Source: Bacteroidota bacterium
GTDB lineage: Bacteria > Bacteroidota > Ignavibacteria > Ignavibacteriales > Ignavibacteriaceae
Length of the DNA: 64,000 nt
Assembly (NCBI GenBank): GCA_021813585.1
Contig: JAKAJV010000048.1
Span: forward strand, 1 to 64,000
Direction of reading: 5' to 3'
Part shown: positions 1 through 9,970 of the stretch, piece by piece
Numbering within the stretch: position 1 is the first letter of the stretch
How the letters are laid out: each line of letters starts with the position of its first letter
Position numbers and translations under genes: made by a program
Notes under the pieces: model-generated
Seen by the model: only the letters and a program-made list of their open reading frames with translations
What the model was told of the DNA's origin: nothing
Databases searched by the model: none

Positions 1-7
1 CCGCATT

Positions 8-86
8 GTCATTCCCACGAAAGTGGGAATCCATTTTTTTATCATATTTTCGCATCTTGGATACCCGCTTTCGCGGGTATGACACT
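8..86. repeat. Inverted pair of REP-like palindromes
   Basis: TGTCATTCCCACGAAAGTGGGAATCCA and, in opposite orientation, TGGATACCCGCTTTCGCGGGTATGACA. Confidence 0.85.
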
Positions 87-199
87 CAAGCTTTATAATT
101 TTGCGTAACATGAGTTATTAAATTATTTATTGTTCGGCAGGTGGTAAAATACCGGGGCGCTGCGATGAAGAATTTGTCTTCTCAATACAAAAAATTGAA

Positions 200-658
200 T
201 TACTTTTGTCCTGTGTGTCCAAATCCGCCTTGGCCGCGGCCGCTGTCGTCCAGATTTGCTGATTCTATTATTACCGCCGTATAAACTTTGGATAATACAA
301 GCTGTGCAATCCTGTCTCCGCGGGAAATCTTAAAATCCTCCTGCCCGAAGTTCATTAGAATAATCTTTAGCTCACCTCGGTAATCGGAGTCGATAGTACC
401 GGGGGAATTTAATACGCCGATTCCGTGTTTCGCCGCCAGTCCGCTCCTCGGCCTAACTTGAATTTCGTATCCGGCAGGAATTTCCAGCGACAGGTTGGTG
501 GGCACCAATACTACGCTGCCGTGCTTTACTATTAATTCTTCATCCACTGCCGCACGCACGTCCATTCCGGAGCTTCCGGCAGTGGCATAGGACGGCAGAG
601 GTATATCGTTAAACTTTTCTGTTATTCTTTTTATTTTAATTGAAATTTTTTCGACCAT
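200..658 (-). CDS. dut: dUTP diphosphatase (dUTPase)
   Basis: Motifs AGSSGMDVRA, RPRSGLAAKHGIGVLNSPGTIDSDYRGE, RGDRIAQLVL and a C-terminal GRGQGGFGHTG typical of trimeric dUTPase. Confidence 0.97.
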   Translation of the reverse strand: MVEKISIKIKRITEKFNDIPLPSYATAGSSGMDVRAAVDEELIVKHGSVVLVPTNLSLEIPAGYEIQVRPRSGLAAKHGIGVLNSPGTIDSDYRGELKIILMNFGQEDFKISRGDRIAQLVLSKVYTAVIIESANLDDSGRGQGGFGHTGQK

Positions 659-749
659 CCGGATTGCCGTTTTAATATAAAAAAATATTTAAGGATAAAA
701 TTACAATGCAAATTGCTTAAGCAGGCTTAAAGAACCGGACGAATGCCAT

Positions 750-2216
750 CTATGATTTTTGTTTTTGAGCCAGGAATCTATTCTTCAAAAAGATTAATTC
801 TTCCTTACCGATGTTGAAAATTGCGAGCAGGATAAGGTAAAGCAGCAGCATTAAAAATTTATTAATCAACGAAAGAGAATTGGTAAACAGCTGCGCGTAA
901 TAAATCGAAATAACAATCGCAATAGATATAAGCAGCTTGCCAAGCTTGGCATATTCATAATCCACTTTGTAGAATCTTTGGGTAATAGCAAAATAACCGA
1001 CAGCCATTATTAAGTAACTTGCCAGAGTTGCAAGCGCTGCGCCTATTATTCCCCAGATGGGGATTAAAAAGAAACAGAAGCCGATATTAACTGCAGCACC
1101 AAACCCTGTCATTATAGGCACATAGATACTCTTTTCTTCAATATAGATCCCCGCCATCAAAATTAAATACAGGCCGTTAAAGATATACGCAAACAGGATA
1201 ATGGGCACTATATTCAGTCCGCTCAAATATTCCTTGCCCAGCAGCGAATGGCCCTGGATGCTGAGCCTGGCAATATCCGAAATGAACAATGTTAGAACGA
1301 CAAAAATTATTCCTGCCGTAATCGAAAAATAAGTAAGAACCTTAGAGTAAATTTCTTTTGCGTTTTTTTCCCGTGCATTCTGAAGGAAGAACGGCTGCCA
1401 GGCGTACTGGAACATACTTACAAAGAGGCTCATAAAAATGCCCAGCTTGTAGTTTGCGCTGTATAATCCCGATGTGTCCAGATCGGTTAAATGAGTAAGT
1501 ATGGGCCTGTCTATTCCCTGAATAAGCATGGCTGCAAGGCCGGCAGGGAAATAAGGCAGACCAAACTTTAGCAGCCTGTGCAGAAGCTCAGTGTGAATTT
1601 TAAACTTAAGACTTTTAACAATGGAAGGGAATAAAAGCAGAAAGGATGCAAACGATGCAGCAAGGTTGCTGACGAATATAGCTTCGATTCCCCACTTCAA
1701 TTTTAAAATAAGGTATAGGTTCAGAGAAACATTAACCAGGATGTTTATCATTTTAAACGATGCGAACTTCTTTGCCTTATGCTCTAGACGCAGTTTTATG
1801 AACGGGATTACGCTGACAGAATCGAAGAAGAGTACCGGGCCGACGAAATAAATTAGATAGTAGAATTCCGGCGGGATATCGAGCATGCCGTATATTGGCG
1901 CCTTAAATACAATAATTAAAGAACTGATAACCAGGGAAGCTCCGAACACCGAAAAAAACGGAGTTGAGAAATTATCCTTTTCGTCTCCTATCGTTCTTAC
2001 AGCGGCAAACTTAAGATATGCGGCATCCATCCCGTAAACTAAAACTACATTAAACACGGCGCTGAAGATATAGAGATTGGAGTATACGCCGAAGTCCTTT
2101 GTAGAAAAAACATTTGTATATAAGGGTATCAGAAGGAATCCAAGAAATCTTCCTATTATGGTGCTAATGCCGTAAATGGCCGTATCTTTTGTAAGCTGTT
2201 TTAATTTATCGAACAT
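750..2216 (-). CDS. Polysaccharide flippase (Wzx / PST family, MATE-like)
   Basis: Polytopic ~488 aa protein starting KLTKDTAIYGISTIIGRFLGFLLIPLYTNVFS, typical of oligosaccharide flippases. Confidence 0.9.
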   Translation of the reverse strand: MFDKLKQLTKDTAIYGISTIIGRFLGFLLIPLYTNVFSTKDFGVYSNLYIFSAVFNVVLVYGMDAAYLKFAAVRTIGDEKDNFSTPFFSVFGASLVISSLIIVFKAPIYGMLDIPPEFYYLIYFVGPVLFFDSVSVIPFIKLRLEHKAKKFASFKMINILVNVSLNLYLILKLKWGIEAIFVSNLAASFASFLLLFPSIVKSLKFKIHTELLHRLLKFGLPYFPAGLAAMLIQGIDRPILTHLTDLDTSGLYSANYKLGIFMSLFVSMFQYAWQPFFLQNAREKNAKEIYSKVLTYFSITAGIIFVVLTLFISDIARLSIQGHSLLGKEYLSGLNIVPIILFAYIFNGLYLILMAGIYIEEKSIYVPIMTGFGAAVNIGFCFFLIPIWGIIGAALATLASYLIMAVGYFAITQRFYKVDYEYAKLGKLLISIAIVISIYYAQLFTNSLSLINKFLMLLLYLILLAIFNIGKEELIFLKNRFLAQKQKS

Positions 2217-2246
2217 TTTCCTGTATGTTATCTTCCGATGTTCATG

Positions 2247-3086
2247 TTAAAGTTTAATTTCCAAAGATATATCCAATGCTCTAACGCTGTGGGTTAGCGC
2301 CCCGATGGAGATAAAATCTACGCCCGTCTCAGCAATTTGTTTAACGGTGTCAAGATCGATGCCGCCGGAAGCTTCCGTCTTGCACCTTCCATCGATCAGT
2401 TCCACCGCTTTTTTCATTTCAGCTAAGTCAAAATTATCGAGCATAATAAAATCAACACTGCAGGGCAAGGCTTCTTTTACTTCGTCAAGGCTGGTGGTCT
2501 CAACTTCAATTTTAAAATCCGAATTGGTTTTCCTTAAAAACTCTTTGCATGAATTTACCGCGCCGGTAATCGATCCGGCAACTACGATATGGTTGTCCTT
2601 AATTAAAAACATATCGAACAAACCGATCCGGTGGTTTAAGCATCCGGAAAGCCTTACCGCCATCTTGTCAATATAGCGCAAACCGGGCGCTGTTTTTCTT
2701 GTGTCCAGTATTTTTGTGTTTGTATGCTTTATCATTTCTACAAACTTATTTGCGTATGTGGCTATGCCGCTCATCCTCTGTAAGAAATTCAGGGCAGTCC
2801 GCTCGGCTGTAAGTATCGAGGCGGCACTCCCTTCAATTAATGCGGCTACCTGTCCAGCCGAAACTTTATCACCGTCGTTAGCCATCTTAGTAAATTTTAA
2901 CGACGGATCAAAAATATTGAAGAGAGCTTGCAGCACTTCAAAGCCGGCAATTACTCCATTCTGCTTTACAAGGAATTCCCCCAGGCCTTTTACATTTTCG
3001 GAGATTATTGCCTGTGTCGTAATATCGCCGCTGCCTATATCCTCAGACAGCGCGTTCCTTATTATTTTTTCCAGCTCTGAATTCAT
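2247..3086 (-). CDS. nadC: Nicotinate-nucleotide pyrophosphorylase (carboxylating)
   Basis: EDIGSGDITT, ERTALNFLQRMSGIAT, DTRKTAPGLR, HRIGLFDMFLIKDNH, EASGGI motifs. Confidence 0.97.
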   Translation of the reverse strand: MNSELEKIIRNALSEDIGSGDITTQAIISENVKGLGEFLVKQNGVIAGFEVLQALFNIFDPSLKFTKMANDGDKVSAGQVAALIEGSAASILTAERTALNFLQRMSGIATYANKFVEMIKHTNTKILDTRKTAPGLRYIDKMAVRLSGCLNHRIGLFDMFLIKDNHIVVAGSITGAVNSCKEFLRKTNSDFKIEVETTSLDEVKEALPCSVDFIMLDNFDLAEMKKAVELIDGRCKTEASGGIDLDTVKQIAETGVDFISIGALTHSVRALDISLEIKL

Positions 3087-3096
3087 GGCGTAATTT

Positions 3097-3504
3097 TCAA
3101 TAAAACTTTTTCATCGTATTAACAAACAATTCCGGAGGACGGGAAGGTTTCTTCGTATCCTTCTTTATAAATGCATGTTCGGTGTATCCTTCGGTTACCA
3201 AAAGATTATTTCCCTTCCTGTAAATTTTATAATCAATATGTATTCTTAAAATAGGATAGTCTTTTACATAAGACTCAACGATCAAAATATCATCGTAGTA
3301 AGCAGGGCTTAAATACCTGGCGTAAGTTTCCAGCACCGGTAGCTGGTAGCCTTCGTCTTCAATTTTACTGTAAGGCAGGCCGATTTCCCTAAGCATCTCA
3401 GTCCTGCCGACTTCAAAATATTCAAAGTACTTTCCGTTATAAACAAACTGCATCTGGTCTGTATCGGCGTAACGCACGCGAATTTCTGTATTATGAATTA
3501 ACAT
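3097..3504 (-). CDS. Acyl-CoA thioesterase, YbgC/4HBT hotdog family
   Basis: RVRYADTDQMQFVYNGKYFEYFEVGRTEMLR motif. Confidence 0.9.
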   Translation of the reverse strand: MLIHNTEIRVRYADTDQMQFVYNGKYFEYFEVGRTEMLREIGLPYSKIEDEGYQLPVLETYARYLSPAYYDDILIVESYVKDYPILRIHIDYKIYRKGNNLLVTEGYTEHAFIKKDTKKPSRPPELFVNTMKKFY

Positions 3505-3572
3505 TCGTCTTCTATAATAAAAATAAACAATGATTCAAATTTATTAAAAGGAAGGATAAAATATTATAGGAA

Positions 3573-3791
3573 CTATATGTTTTCCCAATCTTCTCTCGAA
3601 ATGCTTGCCTATTTTAGAATTCTAGATAATAATTCTTTCCCAATCTGACTTCTATGAGGATTTGGAATAGTAATAGTCAAAGTTCCTTTTATCATGAATG
3701 GATGTTTACCTCATGAATAAGGTCCATCAAATCCAAGGAATTTTAAATTTCTAACCAAATCCTTTGGCTTGATTAGACCGAATGGCTGCAT
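3573..3791 (-). pseudogene. hicA: HicA mRNA-interferase toxin pseudogene (two in-frame stops)
   Basis: Minus-strand reading from 3791: MQPFGLIKPKDLVRNLKFLGFDGPYS*GKHPFMIKGTLTITIPNPHRSQIGKELLSRILK*ASISREDWENI*; HicA-like throughout, with TGA at 3711-3713 and TAG at 3609-3611. Confidence 0.85.
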
Positions 3792-4038
3792 TAGGCAGCG
3801 GCTTCTTTTTTAATTTTGATTTCAATTCCGTCAACAGCAGGTATAGGAAGATTTTTATATATACGGAATAATAGCCATCTTCTAAAACTTCTTCCAACTC
3901 CTTTCGGCATTCCTCTAATGTGTCTGCACTTGCATAAACACCTGGGCATTCATGAATCTCGCTATAAAAAGAATTATCGTCGCTTAAAATCTCATAGCGA
4001 GCGTGTTCCATTGCTTTATTTAAGTATTTAGTTAACAT
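3791..4038 (-). pseudogene. hicB: HicB antitoxin with 1-nt frameshift
   Basis: N-terminal frame: ...FYSEIHECPGVYASADTLEECRKELEEVLED. The expected HicB C-terminus WLLFRIYKNLPIPAVDGIEIKIKKEAAA* is in the adjacent frame and ends in a TAATG overlap with the hicA start. Confidence 0.85.
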
Positions 4039-4046
4039 AATTACTT

Positions 4047-4997
4047 CTACTCAACGTAAGCGCCCATCCTGCCAAACTTTTCAAGGCGGCCGTCTATAAG
4101 TTTTTCCGGTTTTACTTTTGCCAGCTGTTCCAGTTCTTCCTTAAGAACATTTTTCAACGCGGCCGCGGCTTCGTGGTGGTTCTTATGCGCTCCGCCCATT
4201 GGCTCAGGGATAATTCTATCAATAAGCTTCTGCTCGAACAGATCACTGGCAGTTAATTTAAGAGCCTCGGCTGCCTGTTCCTTATATTCCCAGCTCCGCC
4301 AGAGTATGCTAGAGCATGACTCTGGACTGATTACCGAGTACCAGCAATTCTCAAGCATCAATATCCTATCGCCCACGCCTATTCCAAGGGCGCCGCCGCT
4401 CGCTCCTTCTCCTATTATAACGACTATAATCGGGACCTTCAGCCTGCTCATTTCAAAAAGGTTACGGGCTATCGCTTCGGCCTGTCCTCTTTCCTCGGCT
4501 TCTATTCCGGGGTAAGCGCCGGGGGTATCTATCATTGTAATAACCGGCTTATTAAATTTTTCAGCCAGCTTCATCAGGCGCAGCGCCTTTCTGTAGCCTT
4601 CGGGGTTAGGCATACCGAAATTCCTGTAGAGATTTGTCTTTGTATCCCTTCCTTTTTGATGTCCGATTATCATAACCTTATACTCATCTATAAGAGCAAA
4701 GCCGCCGACGATGGCTTTATCATCCTTATAGCTCCTGTCGCCGTGAAGTTCAACGAAATTGCTGGTCATCAGGTAAATATAATCCAGCGTATAAGGTCTA
4801 TCCGGGTGCCGGGCCAGCTGCACCCGCTGCCACCTGGTAAGATCTTTATATATTCCTTCTTTCAATTGTCTTACCTTTTCTTCAATCTTAATTATTTCAT
4901 TTTCAATATCCATTTTATCCGAAAGCCTTTTCATCTCCTCTAGTTTGGCTTCAAGTTCAACAATGGGTTTTTCGAAATCTAAAATTGTTTTAGCCAT
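4047..4997 (-). CDS. accA: Acetyl-CoA carboxylase carboxyltransferase subunit alpha
   Basis: [75 protein letters not shown]. Confidence 0.98.
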   Translation of the reverse strand: MAKTILDFEKPIVELEAKLEEMKRLSDKMDIENEIIKIEEKVRQLKEGIYKDLTRWQRVQLARHPDRPYTLDYIYLMTSNFVELHGDRSYKDDKAIVGGFALIDEYKVMIIGHQKGRDTKTNLYRNFGMPNPEGYRKALRLMKLAEKFNKPVITMIDTPGAYPGIEAEERGQAEAIARNLFEMSRLKVPIIVVIIGEGASGGALGIGVGDRILMLENCWYSVISPESCSSILWRSWEYKEQAAEALKLTASDLFEQKLIDRIIPEPMGGAHKNHHEAAAALKNVLKEELEQLAKVKPEKLIDGRLEKFGRMGAYVE

Positions 4998-4998
4998 A

Positions 4999-6981
4999 TT
5001 AAAATCTTTTTTCCCACATTCTGTTTAATGATTTTCCTAATATTTCCAGGTCGAGCCAAATATTCTGGTTTTTTGCATAAAAGATATCCAGCTTTTCATT
5101 ATCGTTTCCCTGGTCGTTCTCAATGAACCAAAGGCCGGTTAAGCCTTTTTTACCGAGGAACAATTTACCCGCCTTACCAGAGTGCTGCGGACCTACAAAG
5201 CTGGCCTTGCCGGTTAAAACCTGCGGAACCTGCAGAATGAATTTCCTGAATTCGGTTTGCTTGTTAGTCACCTTGGTAATCAAATATATGAAAGGATATA
5301 TAAAAAACAAAACTGCTAGTGCAAGGCTATAGTCGAACATCGCCTTTAAGAGCCTTAAAAGAGGCTGCGAAATATGGTAGCTTATTTCGATAAGAGGTAT
5401 ATCCTCCAGTACTGAAACAGAAGTCTTGCCGACAAGGAAATCCAGGTTATTACCGATCAATTTAAACTCAACGCTTTCGCTTTGGCAGGTAGAAACAATA
5501 GCCATCATTTGATTATATGACAACTCTTCCGACGAGAAAATTACTTCTCCTATTTTTCTGTCGCGTATTATTTTGCGGATGTTGTCGATCGTCCCCACAA
5601 CTTCAAAGCCGCCGATTGAACTGCCTACCTCTTTATTAGTAAAGCTTATCAGCCCGGAGATTATGTGGAGGTCGGTATGGCGTGCTTGAAGTTTGCCGGC
5701 AATATCTATAGCCGGTTTATTTACACCTACAATCAAAGTCCGCTTATGGTCAAATTCTTCTTTCTTTATTCCCGCCTTAAAAATTATTTTAATAGCAATG
5801 CGCCAAAAGGCCAGCATAAAGAAGAGAATGAAATAGATGATTAGGACAGTAGCCCTGCTGTATGCATACTGCTTAAAGAAAAAAGTTAAGGAAGAAACAA
5901 TGAAGAAGCTGATAATAATAGACAGGAAATTCCTTAATACCGAAAGAGTATCTTTTCTGTAAGTTCCCGATAAGCCGGCCACAATAATATGAATGACCGC
6001 AGGGACGGTATATATTACCGGGTAGCTTTTAACAGGGAAGCCGCGCCAATGGCCGAACTTGCCATAGACGATGTTCGCGATGAAAATAGAGGCGTTAAAA
6101 AAGATAAAATCGAGCAGCGTCGAAACAAATATTAATTTCCGTCTTCCGAGGAACGCAAAAAATTTTCTGAAGGTTATAGCCGAATGAAGAATTATCTCCA
6201 CCAGGAAAGACCCGGAAAGATGCTTCTTTACAAACAGGTTCATTGCATCGTAAAAAACTTTTGTCTCGTCAAAGCTGCTTCTCTTGGTGCTTTCTCCCTT
6301 GTAATGGATTATCTGTGTAGAATGAACATAATAAACTTTATAGCCGGACTTTTGAATTCTATAACAAAGGTCAAGGTCCTCGCCGTACATAAAAAATTCT
6401 TCATCCAGTCCGCCCACCTTTTCGTAAACATCTTTCTTCATCATCATAAAGGAACCGGAAATTGCATCAACCTCGTAAGTTTGGTTTTCATCCAGATATG
6501 TTAAATTATACCGGGCAAAAATTTTACTGCTGGGGAACAGAGAGCTTAAGCCTGTTACTTTGCAGAACGACGTCCAAGGGCCGGGAAAGCTGCGTCTGCA
6601 GGCAAGCTGCAGTGTACCGTCGGGATTAAGAATCTTACAGCCCGCCAGCCCTGCATCCGGTGCGGATTCAAAAAATTCCATCATCTTTTGAATGGTGTCT
6701 TCTCTTAACAATGTATCCGGGTTTAGAAGCAGCAGGTACTTTCCCTGTGCAATAGCTAAGCCGAGGTTGTTCGCTTTGCTGAATCCGAGATTTTCCTTGT
6801 TTGCAATCAGCTTTACGCCGGGGAATTTTTCCTTTATAAATTCAACGCTGCCGTCGTTGGAAGCATTATCGACAATTATAATCTCATACTTAATTCTTCC
6901 GGCCGACTTTGTAATTGAATGCAGGAGGTTCTGAAGGAATTCCTTTACGTTGTAATTTACTATGATAATGGATAAATCCAA
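4999..6981 (-). CDS. GT2 glycosyltransferase fused to a membrane/nucleotide-binding region and a degenerate polyprenyl-phosphate sugar-transferase-like C-terminus
   Basis: N-term [23 protein letters not shown]...DNASNDGS (GT2); central TM helices plus a [20 protein letters not shown] domain; C-term [11 protein letters not shown]...[11 protein letters not shown]...[10 protein letters not shown] resembles the end of WbaP/WcaJ. Confidence 0.85.
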   Translation of the reverse strand: MDLSIIIVNYNVKEFLQNLLHSITKSAGRIKYEIIIVDNASNDGSVEFIKEKFPGVKLIANKENLGFSKANNLGLAIAQGKYLLLLNPDTLLREDTIQKMMEFFESAPDAGLAGCKILNPDGTLQLACRRSFPGPWTSFCKVTGLSSLFPSSKIFARYNLTYLDENQTYEVDAISGSFMMMKKDVYEKVGGLDEEFFMYGEDLDLCYRIQKSGYKVYYVHSTQIIHYKGESTKRSSFDETKVFYDAMNLFVKKHLSGSFLVEIILHSAITFRKFFAFLGRRKLIFVSTLLDFIFFNASIFIANIVYGKFGHWRGFPVKSYPVIYTVPAVIHIIVAGLSGTYRKDTLSVLRNFLSIIISFFIVSSLTFFFKQYAYSRATVLIIYFILFFMLAFWRIAIKIIFKAGIKKEEFDHKRTLIVGVNKPAIDIAGKLQARHTDLHIISGLISFTNKEVGSSIGGFEVVGTIDNIRKIIRDRKIGEVIFSSEELSYNQMMAIVSTCQSESVEFKLIGNNLDFLVGKTSVSVLEDIPLIEISYHISQPLLRLLKAMFDYSLALAVLFFIYPFIYLITKVTNKQTEFRKFILQVPQVLTGKASFVGPQHSGKAGKLFLGKKGLTGLWFIENDQGNDNEKLDIFYAKNQNIWLDLEILGKSLNRMWEKRF

Positions 6982-7058
6982 TCACTCTCCTAACAATCTA
7001 TCATATTCATTAAGAGTTCCGCCCTATAGCTATTAGAAACCATCATCAACTATTCTGC

Positions 7059-7277
7059 TTAAACGTTATGGAAATATTTTTTAATTTCCGAAGTACGGTG
7101 ATCTTCAGCTTCCTTCAGACTTCTAAATTTAAATACACCATGTGTAACAGAAAATTTATTCAATCGGGAAAACATTTTAAATAAACCAGCAACTCTCTTA
7201 AAGTAATCAGCATCAGGATTAAATACCCAGAGGGACCTAGATGCAGCTTCGAAGCTTTTAAATTTTTGTACGGGCAC
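7059..7277 (-). CDS. Small uncharacterised protein paired with a nucleotidyltransferase
   Basis: 72 aa, MPVQKFKSFEAASRSLWVFNPD...HGVFKFRSLKEAEDHR; start abuts/overlaps the end of the nucleotidyltransferase ORF. Confidence 0.65.
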   Translation of the reverse strand: MPVQKFKSFEAASRSLWVFNPDADYFKRVAGLFKMFSRLNKFSVTHGVFKFRSLKEAEDHRTSEIKKYFHNV

Positions 7278-7768
7278 TATTTATTCTCTCTTTGAATCAA
7301 ATCTTTTAAAAATAATAAATCGCTCTGGTCAATAGCTCGAAATGTTTTTTCTTTTAATTTATAAAGAGTTTCCGGAGTTGCTATTTTTATTTTGTGTCCT
7401 TGGATATCCATTACATCAAACTTCAAATCCTCAAAATTAAAAGTAGTACCTATTCTTGATAAAACATCAATATAAAACCCTTCATCCGATCCGTATCGAA
7501 TTACAGCATATTCTTGAAGTTCAGTATAAGTTATTTCAAAAATACTTCTATCATGGAATATCGAATATAAAGCATTCTGGAGTTTAGCTACATTTTCTTC
7601 TTGCGATTTAATAAATAAGTCTATATCCTGTGTTAATCGCGGCAATCCATACAGTACAACTGCAAATCCGCCTATCAGTACATAATCTACCTTTTCTTTT
7701 TCCAGAGCATCTATAACTTCTAAAAACCTATCGAATAGTTCTTTTGTTTTCATTTTATTGCAACCCAA
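7277..7768 (-). CDS. Nucleotidyltransferase-fold protein (AbiEii/MNT-like)
   Basis: DYVLIGGFAVVLYGLPRLTQDIDLFI: GG...R.T.DIDL nucleotidyltransferase motif. Confidence 0.8.
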   Translation of the reverse strand: MGCNKMKTKELFDRFLEVIDALEKEKVDYVLIGGFAVVLYGLPRLTQDIDLFIKSQEENVAKLQNALYSIFHDRSIFEITYTELQEYAVIRYGSDEGFYIDVLSRIGTTFNFEDLKFDVMDIQGHKIKIATPETLYKLKEKTFRAIDQSDLLFLKDLIQRENK

Positions 7769-8477
7769 GCATGCTTCTCAGTCTTAACTTCCATACCATA
7801 AACACTGCTTCTCGGACAATCTTTTTGGACATCTTTGAAGAGCCCATTGTACGGTCGACAAACACGATAGGTATCTCGCCTATCTTAAATCCTTTCTTCC
7901 AGGCTTTAAATGTCATTTCAATCTGGAAGGCATAACCGTTGGATTTTATTTTATTCAGATCGATGGTTTCCAGCACCGATCTTCTGAAACATTTGAACCC
8001 ACCTGTTGCATCCCAAATGGGCATCCAGGTAATTATTCTTGTATACACGTTTGCAAAGTAGCTTAGTAGAAGCCTTCTCATCGGCCAGTTTACCACGTTC
8101 ACTCCCTTAACATAGCGGCTGCCCAATACCAGGTCGTACTGCTTAATTGCCTTTAGAAAACTTTTAATCTCCTTCGGATCGTGCGAAAAGTCGGCGTCCA
8201 TCTCAAAAATATAATCATACGAATTCTCCAGCGCGTACTTAAAGCCTGCAACATATGCGGTACCCAGCCCCATCTTTTTCTCACGGCGCAGCAGCTTTAC
8301 CCTGGAGTCCTGTTTACCTGTGTCCTCGATAAATTTTCCCGTTCCGTCGGGCGAACTATCGTCGACAACAAGTATATCGAGATTATTCTTATACCTCTGA
8401 AGCAAGTCCGGGATAAGAAGCTGAATGTTTTCAAGTTCGTTATAAGTCGGTATAATAATTAAAGATTTTTCTGACAT
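7755..8477 (-). CDS. Polyprenol monophosphomannose synthase-like GT2 (dolichyl-phosphate mannosyltransferase family)
   Basis: LIIIPTYNELENIQLLI, DILVVDDSSPDGTG, FEMDADFSHDPKEI, GSRYVKGV, GGFKCFRRSVLE. Confidence 0.93.
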   Translation of the reverse strand: MSEKSLIIIPTYNELENIQLLIPDLLQRYKNNLDILVVDDSSPDGTGKFIEDTGKQDSRVKLLRREKKMGLGTAYVAGFKYALENSYDYIFEMDADFSHDPKEIKSFLKAIKQYDLVLGSRYVKGVNVVNWPMRRLLLSYFANVYTRIITWMPIWDATGGFKCFRRSVLETIDLNKIKSNGYAFQIEMTFKAWKKGFKIGEIPIVFVDRTMGSSKMSKKIVREAVFMVWKLRLRSMLGLQ

Positions 8478-8566
8478 TGATCCTTTTGAATTATTTCATT
8501 TAAAAATTTTTGATACTACAATACGGCTGTATCCTGATTCGATACCGAGTGCTCTCTCATTTAAGC

Positions 8567-9970
8567 TTATTCGTAATGACCTTTACCGGAAATTACTACA
8601 AAAACGGTTCTCAACAAAATTTTAAAATCCATACGGAGCGACATGTTTTCGATATAGAACAAATCGTACCTGAGCTTAATTTTAACATCCTCAATTGTCT
8701 CGTCGTACTTATGCTTAACCTGCGCCCAGCCGGTAATGCCGGGGCGTACTTTAAGCCTTCTTTTGTAATATGGTATTTCCAGCGAAAGCTTCTCAACAAA
8801 GAACGGGCGCTCGGGTCTTGGACCTACAATACTCATTTCACCTTTAAGTACATTCAGCATCTGCGGTATCTCATCAATTCTAACTTTGCGTATGAATCTT
8901 CCCACCCTGGTTATTCTCGGGTCATCCTTCTGGGACCAAACCGGCCCGGTCGATTTCTCAGCATCCTTCTTCATAGACCGGAACTTAAGGATATTAAAAA
9001 TCCTTCCGTTTATTCCGCATCTTTCCTGCTTAAAGAAAATTTCGCCCTCGCTGTCCAGCTTAATTGCTATTGCGGTTAACAACGTAACCGGCAGAGTAGC
9101 TGCAAGAATTATTAGAGAGACAAATATATCTATAAGTCTCTTCAGCTTCTTTTCCCATTCCGGCATAAGCTGTGGCATAATATCTATAAGCGGGATGCCG
9201 TATATCTGAGACGTTCTTGCCTGACCGCTTAATATCTCGTAAAGGTCCGGAACGATTTTCAATCCCACATTTTTCGATTCGCTCCTGGAAATAATTTCCA
9301 CAAGGTCATCGCGGTTTTCTTTTTCAAGAGCAATTATAATTTCCCGGACATTATGCCTGTCGATTAACTCCGGCAGCTGGCTAACAGTGCCGATAGTTTT
9401 TATATCCTTATAGAACGAATTTTTATTTTCTTCCTTAACCGCAACATATCCTACAACATCCAGCCCCAGCGCCGGGTGCTGAAGCAATTGGTTATGCACA
9501 TCGTGCCCTTTGGAATTGAATCCGATTATCAAAGCGTTTCTTCTCCCTACTCCCTTAATTAAAAGGCTGCGCTGGAAGCTGCGAACGAAAAGTCTTCCTA
9601 TGCCGACGAGGAAGAGAAAAAGTCCCCAGTAAATAAAAATTAGTATTCTTGTTGTGGAACCGACTCCGTGTATATAATCGTCGATGAATATTAGGAAGAA
9701 CAGGATGAAGATACCCACAAAGGAAGCCTTGAAAAGGGTAGACAGCTCATCCAGGCGTGAAGAAGCGAACCATGTGCGGTACATGCCGACAAACGTAAAG
9801 ATGATAAGCCAGTAAAAATATATTACGAACATAGGGATAATAAATTCCGGCATGGCAAGCAGTTCGAACCATCCGGAATTTACTCTTAGCTGGTAATAAA
9901 TAATCCACGCAAGATTTATAGTTAAAAAATCTACTATAAGGATTAATATTTTTTCAAGCTTCTTATTCAA
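8567..9970 (-). CDS. Undecaprenyl-phosphate glucose/galactose phosphotransferase (WbaP/WcaJ-type initiating enzyme)
   Basis: N-terminal TM segments, central Rossmann-like domain and C-term KRLIDIFVSL...FFKQERCGINGRIFNILKFRSM...DEIPQMLNVLKGEMSIVGPRPERP...RPGITGWAQV. Confidence 0.95.
   Translation of the reverse strand: MNKKLEKILILIVDFLTINLAWIIYYQLRVNSGWFELLAMPEFIIPMFVIYFYWLIIFTFVGMYRTWFASSRLDELSTLFKASFVGIFILFFLIFIDDYIHGVGSTTRILIFIYWGLFLFLVGIGRLFVRSFQRSLLIKGVGRRNALIIGFNSKGHDVHNQLLQHPALGLDVVGYVAVKEENKNSFYKDIKTIGTVSQLPELIDRHNVREIIIALEKENRDDLVEIISRSESKNVGLKIVPDLYEILSGQARTSQIYGIPLIDIMPQLMPEWEKKLKRLIDIFVSLIILAATLPVTLLTAIAIKLDSEGEIFFKQERCGINGRIFNILKFRSMKKDAEKSTGPVWSQKDDPRITRVGRFIRKVRIDEIPQMLNVLKGEMSIVGPRPERPFFVEKLSLEIPYYKRRLKVRPGITGWAQVKHKYDETIEDVKIKLRYDLFYIENMSLRMDFKILLRTVFVVISGKGHYE

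Noticed and set aside
1621-1851. Antisense ORFs inside confident genes (also 2305..2676, 2701..3093, 4306..4515, 6184..6504, 8510..9079, 32239..32736, 39105..39806, 46392..46763, 57397..57780, 60938..61363 and similar)
   Set aside because: Opposite-strand shadows of strongly supported genes with no recognisable motifs.
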